Assembly (NCBI RefSeq): GCF_965221685.1
Contig: NZ_OZ244907.1
Length of the DNA: 64,000 nt
DNA from: Palauibacter sp022826685
Lineage (GTDB): Bacteria > Gemmatimonadota > Gemmatimonadetes > Palauibacterales > Palauibacteraceae
Direction: 5' to 3' (one strand)
The notes under the pieces are model-generated. The model was not told the DNA's origin. It made no database searches and saw nothing but the letters and a program-made list of their open reading frames with translations. The position numbers were made by a program, and so were the translations under genes. How positions within the stretch are numbered: position 1 is the first letter of the stretch; each line of letters starts with the position of its first letter. Positions 1-7,418 of this stretch are shown one piece after another.

Positions 1-18
1 CTGGCCGCCCCCGTCACG

Positions 19-1281
19 ATGGCGGCCGTCTTCTTCGTCGTCGTGCTCGTGGCGATCGTCACGATCAAGAACCTGATCGTCATCGTCCCCCCCAACCGCG
101 CCGCCGTGATCACGGGCCGGAACCGCATGCTGACCGACGGCCAGTCCGTCGGCTACCGCTCCATCTCGGGCGGACGCACGCTCCGGATCCCGATCATCGA
201 GACGGTCCAGCACATGAACCTCGAGACCATCCCCATCGAGGTCTTCGTCAACAACGCCTTCTCGAAGGGGAACATCCCGCTGAGCGTGGAGGCGATCGCG
301 AATGTGAAGATCGCCTCGGAGCCCGAGTGGGTGTTCAACAACGCGGTGGAGCGCCTCCTCGGGAAGACGGAGGAGGAGGTGCGGGAACTCGCGCAGGACA
401 CGCTGACCGGGAACCTGCGAGGCGTGCTCGCCACGCTCACGCCGGAGGCCGTGAACGAGGACCGGCTGGGGTTCGCCAAGGCGCTGTCGGAGGACGCGGG
501 AGAGGACCTGGCATCGCTCGGCTTCCACCTCGACGTGCTCAAGATCCAGAACGTGAGCGACGAGCGCGGCTACCTGGACGCGATCGGGCGGGAGAAGTCG
601 GCCGAGGCGATTCGGGCTGCCGAGATCGCCGAGGCCCAGGCGGAGGCCGACACGCGAGAGGCGCAGGCCGAGGCGAGGCGGCGCGCGGAGGTCCGGGAGG
701 CCGCGGCCTCGATCAAGGTCGCCGAGGCCCAGAACGAACTGCGCGTGCGCAAGGCCGAACTGCACCGCGAGGGCGACACGGCCGAGAAGATCGCGCGCGT
801 GAAGGCGCAGGAAGCCGAGGTCGAGGCCGAGAAGATCCTCGAGATGAAGCGCGTGGAGCGCGAGGAGCAGCGTCTGCGGGCGGATGTGATCGAGCCCGCC
901 AAGGCCGAGAAGATGGCCGCGTTCGCGCGGGCGGAGGCCGAGGCGGCCCCGATCCTCGAGCGCGGGAAGGCCCAGGTCGAGGTCCTGAAGCGGCTCTACG
1001 CCGAGGTCCAGACCGGAGGCGAGGCCGCGTTCGCCGTGTTCATGGCCGAGAAGCTCCCCGAACTGCTCGAGATCGCCGTGGGCGCGGTGGAAGGCGTGGA
1101 CATCGACCGCGTCGTCGTGATGGACGGAGGCCAGGGCGAGGGCGTGTCCAACGCACTCAACCAGCGCGTGCGCGGGGCCTACGGAACGATGGAGGGGCTC
1201 GCGTCGGTACTCGGACTCGACATCCAGGAGGTGCTGACCCGCGCCGTGGGTCCCGGGAACGCGGACGGCGGCGAGGCATAG
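19..1281 (+). CDS. Flotillin-like SPFH/Band 7 membrane protein (5' end uncertain)
   Basis: The protein is a membrane-anchored scaffold of the SPFH/flotillin type, a family linked to lipid microdomains and membrane stress. It opens with one hydrophobic segment (about residues 2-24) followed by an SPFH domain (about 25-190) that begins with the typical PPNRAAVITG stretch. A long Ala/Glu/Arg-rich coiled coil (about 195-330) and a short C-terminal oligomerisation region around VEGVDIDRVVVMD complete it. The length of 420 aa is a little short for flotillins, which are usually 450-550. The reading frame stays open to base 1, so a start before the window is possible, although the ATG directly before the hydrophobic segment is reasonable. 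No NfeD-type partner gene is visible. A decayed copy of its C-terminal region lies near base 6000. Confidence 0.85.
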   Translation: MAAVFFVVVLVAIVTIKNLIVIVPPNRAAVITGRNRMLTDGQSVGYRSISGGRTLRIPIIETVQHMNLETIPIEVFVNNAFSKGNIPLSVEAIANVKIASEPEWVFNNAVERLLGKTEEEVRELAQDTLTGNLRGVLATLTPEAVNEDRLGFAKALSEDAGEDLASLGFHLDVLKIQNVSDERGYLDAIGREKSAEAIRAAEIAEAQAEADTREAQAEARRRAEVREAAASIKVAEAQNELRVRKAELHREGDTAEKIARVKAQEAEVEAEKILEMKRVEREEQRLRADVIEPAKAEKMAAFARAEAEAAPILERGKAQVEVLKRLYAEVQTGGEAAFAVFMAEKLPELLEIAVGAVEGVDIDRVVVMDGGQGEGVSNALNQRVRGAYGTMEGLASVLGLDIQEVLTRAVGPGNADGGEA

Positions 1282-1334
1282 CCATCGCGGCAGAGGGAGA
1301 TCCGGGCTGGTGAGCGGCGAGCGCGACGGTGGCT

Positions 1335-1634
1335 TCAGTCGCGGTCTGTGATCACGCTGGCGACGTGCTGAGCGAGTTCGGTTACCGAGTTCGACAACTG
1401 GGGAACGAACCGCTCCCGTTCCTCGACCGAGAAACTGTCGAGCGCTCGCTCAAGGTTGGGAACCTGCGACACGAACGCTTCGACGTCCGTTTCGCCGATG
1501 CCCGCGGCGAGTCGACGGACGGTTTCCGTGAGCTCCCGCTTCTCGGACACGGTCGCCGACCTGTAGAGTTCGACGAACGTCAGCTCCATGGCGAGCCAGT
1601 CCACCCAGTCGGCGAAGGAAATCTCCGTCGTCAT
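1335..1634 (-). CDS. Small helical cytoplasmic protein of unknown function
   Basis: I do not recognise a family. The product is 99 aa, rich in Glu, Leu, Val and Arg, apparently all helical, with no signal peptide or membrane segment. The start is fixed by an ATGA overlap with the stop of the upstream beta-propeller gene, which implies translational coupling. It is the last gene of the operon sigma factor - anti-sigma-like protein - Cys-rich peptide - propeller lipoprotein - this gene. Its position suggests a cytoplasmic accessory role, but nothing in the sequence names one. Convergent with the flotillin gene, 53 bases away. Confidence 0.6.
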   Translation of the reverse strand: MTTEISFADWVDWLAMELTFVELYRSATVSEKRELTETVRRLAAGIGETDVEAFVSQVPNLERALDSFSVEERERFVPQLSNSVTELAQHVASVITDRD

Positions 1635-2713
1635 TCTTGCAACTCCGGCAGCCGGAAGCGGCCGACCCACGGGGTGGGTTCCGGTCCGCTCGCGTAGAGC
1701 CAGGTATCGGTGGCATCGACGGTTATCGCCTCCGCGGTTCTGTCCAGATGCAAGGTCTTCACGTACTCGCCGTCCCAATTGAAGACCTGTACGTCCTTCG
1801 TCGCCCAGGGAGTACCTTTCTCCAGCACTCTGCCACCGGAGAAGAGGCCGTACAGGAAGCGGCGCGTCGCCGCCAGGTCCGTGAAGCCGTAACGCGTCTC
1901 GGGGCCGACCGACATCACGGCGCGCCCGCCCCGCGATCGCCCCTGTGACCACGAGGGCGGGAATGGATTGGGTACGGCCGCCTGAGCGATCATGGCACCG
2001 TCGTAATCGAAGATCTCCAGCAGACCCGCGAGGAGCGTCGCGGAGGCCAGACGATCACCCGCGGGATCCGCTACGACCCGACTCTCGTAGGCCTGCAGGA
2101 GCGTCATGCCCGGCGCTTCCGCGTCGGGAGGAAACCCCACGATCGTGCGATCGTAACTGCGGTCGGCGAGAAAGCGACCGACCCGGCCGTCCGTGATCCA
2201 GCCCCCGGCGAACCAGCGCCCATCGGGCACGCGGACCAGTGACCCCGCGTTGGGACCGTCCATAGTGAACGTCTGCGGGGCAACCACCGCGCCTGCCTCC
2301 AGCTCGTCCAGTGACAGCTGGGTCAGGCGCTGATGGACGCCGTCCAGAATCCACACTTCGTCGGGCGAGTCCGAGGCCCCGGTCACGATCTGCTCGGGAT
2401 CCTTGAACTCCCCCGGGCCGTCGCCGCGGCGGCCGTACGAAGCGATGAGATGCAGACTCTCCGAGTCGAACACATGAACGCTCGGATCAAGCATTGCGTC
2501 GATCCCGACGATCCGGTCGCCCACGAGCGCGAGGTCCACGATCCACCCCAAGACATCGTCGGAGACAGTGGTCTCGGCGACGAGCGCGGCTAACGGCTCC
2601 CCGTTTGTGTCGGTCGCTCCGCGAGCGTTGTCACACGCGCAGACCGCAGTAGCGGCGAGCGACCAGATCGTCCAGCGACGCAGTGTGGTACTCAATGCCC
2701 TAATCGTCGTCAC
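1631..2713 (-). CDS. 6-bladed beta-propeller lipoprotein
   Basis: This is a predicted exported propeller protein of about 360 aa. The N-terminus has a signal sequence ending in a possible lipobox (AVCAC), which would make it a lipoprotein. The stretch ASYGRRGDGPGEFKDPEQI is the hallmark of NHL-like 6-bladed propellers common in Gemmatimonadota and Bacteroidota. Repeated strands with DG and DS turns fill the rest, and the C-terminus ends in WVGRFRLPELQE. The start used is a GTG that overlaps the end of the Cys-rich peptide gene by 14 bases. A TTG 18 bases further in, just after that stop, is an alternative. Such propellers usually bind ligands or partner proteins in the envelope; no catalytic residues are apparent. 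The gene is coupled to both neighbours. Confidence 0.75.
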   Translation of the reverse strand: MTTIRALSTTLRRWTIWSLAATAVCACDNARGATDTNGEPLAALVAETTVSDDVLGWIVDLALVGDRIVGIDAMLDPSVHVFDSESLHLIASYGRRGDGPGEFKDPEQIVTGASDSPDEVWILDGVHQRLTQLSLDELEAGAVVAPQTFTMDGPNAGSLVRVPDGRWFAGGWITDGRVGRFLADRSYDRTIVGFPPDAEAPGMTLLQAYESRVVADPAGDRLASATLLAGLLEIFDYDGAMIAQAAVPNPFPPSWSQGRSRGGRAVMSVGPETRYGFTDLAATRRFLYGLFSGGRVLEKGTPWATKDVQVFNWDGEYVKTLHLDRTAEAITVDATDTWLYASGPEPTPWVGRFRLPELQE

Positions 2714-2906
2714 ATATCGGCAGAAGGTTCGGAATCTGGATGTCGGGACATAGGCAGTCCAAGTACGTGGGGTGGCCGCAGTTGCCGGTCGCGCAAGACG
2801 CGGTCGACAGCCCCAGACCGACAGCGGACTCGCTGGCGCGCGTGATCGGAACGAACGCGAACGCGAGCGCTATCGCGGTCGCTGCTAGCAAGTGTCTCCT
2901 GGTCAT
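2700..2906 (-). CDS. Secreted Cys-rich mini-protein
   Basis: The product is a 68-residue precursor with a clear signal peptide (Arg-Arg at 3-4, hydrophobic core 6-20, likely cleavage after TRA at 22-24). The mature part of about 44 residues has five cysteines (C38, C43, C51, C53, C65) and an acidic tail, CDDD. A purine-rich ribosome binding site (GGAAAGGA) lies about 8 bases before the ATG. It sits directly before the beta-propeller lipoprotein gene and overlaps it slightly. Tiny secreted Cys-rich peptides next to 6-bladed propeller lipoproteins are also known in Bacteroidota (the NVEALA type), but I see no NVEALA motif here, so the link is an analogy only. Function unknown. Confidence 0.65.
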   Translation of the reverse strand: MTRRHLLAATAIALAFAFVPITRASESAVGLGLSTASCATGNCGHPTYLDCLCPDIQIPNLLPICDDD

Positions 2907-2950
2907 GTCCGGTTCCTTTCCGTTTGTGTGAAACTGTGAAACATCACGGA

Positions 2951-5083
2951 TTACATCGTGAGCGCGAGTGATATGCGTAGCGCCGCCTCCAGCCCCTCCC
3001 CGCGGTGACGGAGGCGACCGCTACGATCGAGAACGAAGTATTGCAAACCTCGCCATGCTCCAAGCGCTTCCCACACCCTAAAATCCGGATCGAGATAGAA
3101 TTCTGAGGCGATCCCGTGACGCCCCTCCTGCGACGGATCCGGCTGTTGAGAGACGAACACGGTTCGCACACCCGCGGAAGCCAGTCGTTCGGAATTCAAG
3201 CCGAGGAGCGACACGGTCTCATCCGGGACGAGACCCGGCTGCGTCGTGTAGAGAACCAGGGTCACGCCGCGACCGGGATCGACCGCCTGTTCGAGAGTGA
3301 CTTCATCCCCGATTGCGGTCCGCAGGCGCACGTTCAGGTTGACGTGTTCGTCCAAGAGCCCCGTCGTGATCCGTTCCCGCATGACCCGTGCCGCCGCCTC
3401 CTGCGTATCACGCTGGCCACGCCACCCAGTGTCGTCTTCGGTAGAGCGATACGGAACTCGTGGCACGACGGGATCTACAAGCGCCATCGCAACCAGCTGG
3501 TCCGCGCGAAGGTCGGAACCCAGCGAGCGATGGATCTCGGCAGCTTGCACGAATACCGCCGGGTTCCATGCTTCTTCAACCGACCGCTCAAGGGCTTCGA
3601 CGCCACCGGCGAGATCGCTGCGACCCAGGCGTATACGGGATAGTTGGAGATCGAGGTGCGCGCGGTTCTGGCGCGTCTCCGCCTCAAACGCGTAGCGGGA
3701 CTGGTCGAGGCGGCGTGCGGAACTCAACCAATCGTGGCTGTTGGAAAGACGGTCGAGGATCCAGGGTTCGGCCAACGGCCAGAGCACCGGAACTTCCATC
3801 ATACTTCGCGCCGCATCAGTGTCGGAACTCAGCGTCCGACCCCAAGAACTGGTCGCGTGCCGCCTTAGCCATCTCTCGGTGAGGGTTGGGTCGGCCAACT
3901 CGTACGAATATCGCAATCCAACTCGCGCGGTGACCGGAGCCCCGACTCTCGCCCAGTCCTCCTCGAGCACCTCGACTTTGCTCTCAGTGGAGATCTCGGA
4001 AAGCAAAACGGCCTGCAGGTTGACTTGGGCGGCTGCGCCGTGGCGCGGATAACGCGCGCGCAGTTGACCCCACCAGTACTCTGCGATGTCGGCGCGTCCG
4101 AGAAGTCGGGCGTAGCGGCTGAGAGCGTCGATCTCCACGGGACCGGGATTCCCGTCCCGGGCGACACGGTCGAGCCTGCCGAGCCGTACCATGTGCGCCG
4201 ATAGCGGGGGCTCGGTCGCGGGAAGGGCGGTGCCTTCGAACGAGAGCAGCCACAACCAGAATTCCGGCTGGCCAGGGAACTCCGAGGCGGCCTCTCCAGC
4301 TAACGACGCGGCCCGGGGGACGTTGAAATCGAGGGCTGCCAGGATCTGGTAGCGCCGTGCTTCGAGGGTCGGGCGCCCCTCCGCGTCGGTCTCCAGGTAT
4401 TCCCAGAACCGACCGAAATCGCTGTCCAGGTAGGTCCCGCCGAGATCCTCCACCGTGGCGGCTGCGTAGACGGTGCCGGGCGGCACGTCGACGACACCCT
4501 CGAACGTTCCGGCGGCTGACCGCGAGAGTTCGACCGCGCTGAACCCTCCTTCGTTCTGCGCGAACCGGAGGGAGTCAGAGACCCAGTATCGGATCCGCAC
4601 CCGAACGCTGGTTTCGGCCGCCAGCGGGGAGATCGTCTCGTAGCGAAGCGCCATCGCTCCGCCGCGAGCCGGCTCCAGCGTCAGCGTGCTGGAACCCGCC
4701 ATGACGCGATCCGAGCCGACGGTCAGCAAGAGCGCGCTGATGATGAGCGCCAGGCCGACCACGATGCCGCCGGTTGCGATGCGAAGCCAAGACGCGCGAG
4801 ACGATTCCACCGGCGTCGCATCGCCCGCCGGGAAGGCAAGAACCTTCGGACGGTTCGGTTCCTCGCCGAAGAGAAGGTCGTACAGATCATCGGGGGGCCT
4901 CGGCGCGGGCAGCGCGCGAATCGCGCTCCCCAGCGAGCGTATGAACTGCACGTGCCCCCGGGAGACGGCGCATGATCGAAGGTGTGACTGAACGGCATCG
5001 TAGGCACGTCCCGTCAGCTCTCCGTCCGCGAAGCGGTTCAATGTCGGGTAGTCGATATGTGGATCGTGCACTTCCGTTTCCAT
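2951..5083 (-). CDS. Transmembrane anti-sigma-like protein with TPR-like region and thioredoxin-like C-terminus
   Basis: This 710-aa protein follows the ECF sigma gene by 11 bases. Residues 1-55 resemble a zinc-type anti-sigma domain, but the HxxxCxxC motif is degenerate: H34 and C38 are present and the next cysteine is S41. A membrane segment spans about 102-123. The periplasmic part starts with beta-rich sequence, then a long helical, repeat-like region (about 240-560) resembling TPRs. Residues from about 580 to the end read like a thioredoxin/peroxiredoxin fold (LVLYTTQPGLV, VFVSQQPDPS, YFVLDRSGRLRHRGEG), yet the place of the CxxC is TTQPG, so it is not a redox enzyme of the usual kind. 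The likely role is to hold the sigma factor at the membrane and sense an envelope signal. The three-part fusion is unusual. Confidence 0.7.
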   Translation of the reverse strand: METEVHDPHIDYPTLNRFADGELTGRAYDAVQSHLRSCAVSRGHVQFIRSLGSAIRALPAPRPPDDLYDLLFGEEPNRPKVLAFPAGDATPVESSRASWLRIATGGIVVGLALIISALLLTVGSDRVMAGSSTLTLEPARGGAMALRYETISPLAAETSVRVRIRYWVSDSLRFAQNEGGFSAVELSRSAAGTFEGVVDVPPGTVYAAATVEDLGGTYLDSDFGRFWEYLETDAEGRPTLEARRYQILAALDFNVPRAASLAGEAASEFPGQPEFWLWLLSFEGTALPATEPPLSAHMVRLGRLDRVARDGNPGPVEIDALSRYARLLGRADIAEYWWGQLRARYPRHGAAAQVNLQAVLLSEISTESKVEVLEEDWARVGAPVTARVGLRYSYELADPTLTERWLRRHATSSWGRTLSSDTDAARSMMEVPVLWPLAEPWILDRLSNSHDWLSSARRLDQSRYAFEAETRQNRAHLDLQLSRIRLGRSDLAGGVEALERSVEEAWNPAVFVQAAEIHRSLGSDLRADQLVAMALVDPVVPRVPYRSTEDDTGWRGQRDTQEAAARVMRERITTGLLDEHVNLNVRLRTAIGDEVTLEQAVDPGRGVTLVLYTTQPGLVPDETVSLLGLNSERLASAGVRTVFVSQQPDPSQEGRHGIASEFYLDPDFRVWEALGAWRGLQYFVLDRSGRLRHRGEGLEAALRISLALTM

Positions 5084-5094
5084 CTACGTCTCTC

Positions 5095-5619
5095 CTACTG
5101 CTCAAACAGCGCGGCGCGCAGCGCTGCCCTCGCGCTGTACAGCCTGCCCGCCGACGTCGAGGCGGCGATGCCGAGGAGTTCGCCGATCTCCCTGTGTGAG
5201 TAGCCCCCTAGCTCCTTGAGAATGATCACCGTCCGCAGATCTTCCGGAAGCGAGGACAGCGCCCGCTCCAGCGCGACCGAGTCCAGGACGGGGACGACTG
5301 GAGACTCCTCGTCGGCAAGCTCCCGCAGGGACACCTCGCCGCGTCGCCGCTCTCTCCTCAGCCGGTCGAGCGCCACTCGGGTCGTGACGGCATGAAGCCA
5401 AGGCCCGAGCGGCCACTTCAAGTCGAAGGTCCGAAGCGTATGGGGAAGCCGACTGAACACGTCGTGCAGCACATCGCGGGCATCGGCCGACGAGTCGGTC
5501 AAACGATACGCGACGGCGAACAGCTCCTCCGAGAACCTCTCGTAGAGGGCGCGCACCGCTTCCTGATCGCCCCGTGCCGCGGCACGGGCCAGACGCCGCT
5601 CCCGGGAGAACGCTACCAA
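5095..5619 (-). CDS. ECF-family RNA polymerase sigma factor
   Basis: A 174-aa sigma-70-family extracytoplasmic-function sigma factor. Region 2 runs from about residue 24 to 90 (LYERFSEELFAVAYRLT, DARDVLHDVFSRL, WLHAVTTRVALDRLRRE). Region 4 covers about 120-170 (LSSLPEDLRTVIILKELGGY, then the helix-turn-helix SHREIGELLGIAASTSAGRL). It would direct RNA polymerase to its own promoter class and be held by the anti-sigma-like product encoded next. The start codon used is TTG, with a weak AGGG about 10 bases ahead; no ATG is available near the domain start. It heads a five-gene operon. The neighbouring plug-protein array is an obvious but unproven regulatory target. Confidence 0.88.
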   Translation of the reverse strand: MVAFSRERRLARAAARGDQEAVRALYERFSEELFAVAYRLTDSSADARDVLHDVFSRLPHTLRTFDLKWPLGPWLHAVTTRVALDRLRRERRRGEVSLRELADEESPVVPVLDSVALERALSSLPEDLRTVIILKELGGYSHREIGELLGIAASTSAGRLYSARAALRAALFEQ

Positions 5620-5983
5620 ACCGTTTCGCCCTGTTCAGGATGGCACGGCGCCTTCAAACTCGGCTCGGAGTAGTGCAGCGCGGTCTTCCACACTTCGCGA
5701 TCTACCCCCTCGTCAGGGAATCTGGTCGGAGGCGCGGCTCCCGTGGCTTCGCGCGATTCGATGCACCCCTCTACCCTCTATACGTCACGAAAAGGCGAAA
5801 CTTCGTTCAGGCCGATTTGCACATCTTGCCGTAACGGGCGACGATCCCGAGAATCGATATCGGTAAGTGACAACGGATCAAGTGATTACGAGATCGACAC
5901 ACGACGCGAACTCGTTCCAGGCCGGATCGTGACGATTGCCGCTGGGGTACGGCGGCGGGTGGAGGGCGGGGTTCGGCGCCGTC

Positions 5984-6040
5984 CATAGCGCCGTGGAGGG
6001 TGTGGACATCAACCGCGTGGTAGTCGTGGACTCGACGGCG
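5984..6040 (+). pseudogene. Flotillin C-terminal remnant
   Basis: Plus-strand codons from 5990 to 6031 read AVEGVDINRVVVVD, which matches AVEGVDIDRVVVMD near the C-terminus of the flotillin-like protein at 19-1281 in 12 of 14 positions. The surrounding DNA also resembles that gene for roughly 50 bases. No SPFH domain or coiled coil precedes it, so it appears to be a leftover of a second flotillin gene or of a partial duplication. Confidence 0.5.
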
Positions 6041-6115
6041 GGCCTGCCCCGGTTATCGGAGCAGGCCTGCCGAGTGCTTCACCTGGCTCCGCACGGAGCC
6101 GTCGTTCGCGTGCGT

Positions 6116-6157
6116 CTAGTCGAGACGGATGACACCGCGGGCGCGGTTGCGTCGCAT
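6116..6157 (-). other. 13-codon open frame with a consensus ribosome binding site
   Basis: AAAGGAGAGAG stands a few bases before an ATG whose frame reads MRRNRARGVIRLD and stops. It lies about 145 bases downstream of the last plug-protein gene, on the same strand. The near-perfect binding site is stronger than that of most genes here, so this may be the start of a gene since disrupted, or a true tiny peptide. The basic composition gives no hint of function. Confidence 0.25.
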
Positions 6158-6303
6158 GTCTCTCTCCTTTGGGTTTGCCGTTCGTTACCGGGAAGCGCCC
6201 GAGAAAACGGCGCTCCGGATAACACAAACGCCTCGGGTCCGAAAAATCTTACATCGCGTCGGCAACCCTCGGAGAAGACGCGGCGCCGATCATGGTGTCG
6301 GGC

Positions 6304-7389
6304 CTACTTCGTCCAGATCACGACGGCGCCGCACCTGGCGTCGGAGCCGGAGAACTCCGCCGGGAGCGACGCCGCGCCCCGGTAGACCTCGATGCCGGCG
6401 ATTTCGACCGGCAGGACGTAATCGTTGATCGATTCGGGCGGGAGGCCCCAGCGGACTTCGCTCTCCCGAATCACGAGGTTGCCGTCGAGGTACACGTTCA
6501 TGAGGCAGCCGCCGGACGCGAACCCCGTCGATCCTCTGGAACTGTAGAGCTTGCAGCCGTATCCGCGGAGCGAGCAGTCCGCGAGACGGACTCCCGGTGC
6601 GTCCGCGATCATGTGCGTGATTCGGACCGGGTTTCGGCGCTCGATGTCCTCGGCCGTGAAGAAGGTGCCGCCGGCAACCTGCTCTCCCCAGTACTTGCGT
6701 TCGTAGAATCCCTTGATCTCCAGTCGCCGCGGTCTCGTCGCCGTGGCCACGATCGGCTCGAGTTCCACCGGATCCGGGGTCAGACGCGCGTCGACCTCGG
6801 TCGTATGGCCCCGGGTCACGGTCACCGAGTGCGTCAGCGGCGAGAATCCGATGTGCCGGAACGAGAGTTCGTGCTCGCCGACGGGCAGTCCGCTGAGCAC
6901 GAACCGGCCGGTCCGGTTGCTCTGTACGACCGCCGCACGGCTCCCGACCGAAATCTCGGCCGCAACCACGGGCCGGTGGGTGCGGGCATCGCGCACCTGG
7001 CCGACCACGCGCCCCGTCGTCATCTGCCCGAACAGGAGTCCGAGTTGGACTTCATGTGCCGCCCCCGGTTGGAGGGCAACCACGGCCTCTTCGCTGGAGG
7101 CGTCGCCGAACTCCGCCCACAGCGTGGCCTGTCCCGCGTCCCGGGGCACGCAGAGGACCAGCCGCCCGGCGCCATCCGCCTCTTCGCGCACGGGCTGGCG
7201 GACCGCATCCGTCCAGCGCAGGATGATGGTGGCGCCCGGAATCGGAACCAGCCCCGAATCGTCCGTCACGGTGACGGCCAGCGAGGCCCGCTCGCCACAT
7301 TCGTCGTTGACCTGTCCGGCCGCCGGAGTCACGGCAGCCACCAGCAGCGATACCGCCGCGATCGTCATCGTCCGGGCCACTCGCATCAT
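6304..7389 (-). CDS. Secreted plug-only protein with carboxypeptidase-regulatory-like domain (array copy A)
   Basis: This is the last of five tandem paralogs. It has a signal peptide (RTMTIAAVSLLVAAVTPAAGQ), an N-terminal beta-sandwich region opened by ECGERASLAV, and a carboxypeptidase-regulatory-like domain (GRVVGQVRDARTHRPVVAAE to GHTTEVDARLTPDPVEL). A linker containing RRLEIKGFYERKYWGE follows. The last domain resembles a TonB-receptor plug: DIERRNPVRITHMIADAPGV, then VYLDG, IEVYRGAASLPAEFSG and the end DARCGAVVIWTK. No beta-barrel follows. The start chosen is one of two adjacent ATGs just before the signal peptide, with GGAG immediately upstream. A GTG at 7416, two bases after the previous stop, is the alternative. 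Role unknown; likely periplasmic or attached to the outer membrane. Confidence 0.75.
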   Translation of the reverse strand: MMRVARTMTIAAVSLLVAAVTPAAGQVNDECGERASLAVTVTDDSGLVPIPGATIILRWTDAVRQPVREEADGAGRLVLCVPRDAGQATLWAEFGDASSEEAVVALQPGAAHEVQLGLLFGQMTTGRVVGQVRDARTHRPVVAAEISVGSRAAVVQSNRTGRFVLSGLPVGEHELSFRHIGFSPLTHSVTVTRGHTTEVDARLTPDPVELEPIVATATRPRRLEIKGFYERKYWGEQVAGGTFFTAEDIERRNPVRITHMIADAPGVRLADCSLRGYGCKLYSSRGSTGFASGGCLMNVYLDGNLVIRESEVRWGLPPESINDYVLPVEIAGIEVYRGAASLPAEFSGSDARCGAVVIWTK

Positions 7390-7418
7390 CTCCAGGCTAG
7401 GGGCAAGGCGCTCCACGT

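Larger units (their letters stand above)
5620..6303. other. Gene-poor stretch between the sigma operon and the plug-protein array
   Basis: These 684 bases hold no convincing intact gene. The part from 5760 to 5900 is visibly richer in A+T than its surroundings and probably contains the promoter of the sigma-factor operon, though no clear -35/-10 pair can be assigned. A fragment resembling the C-terminal region of a flotillin lies at about 5984-6040. A perfect hairpin, GGCTCC-GCAC-GGAGCC, spans 6085-6100 without a T run. A 13-codon open frame with a strong ribosome binding site lies at 6116-6157. Confidence 0.6.

Noticed and set aside
5770..5830. A possible ECF-type promoter (GAAC with CGTG about 15 bases on, minus strand) before the sigma gene
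   Set aside because: The match to known ECF promoter elements is weak and the spacing is off, so it is not listed as a feature.
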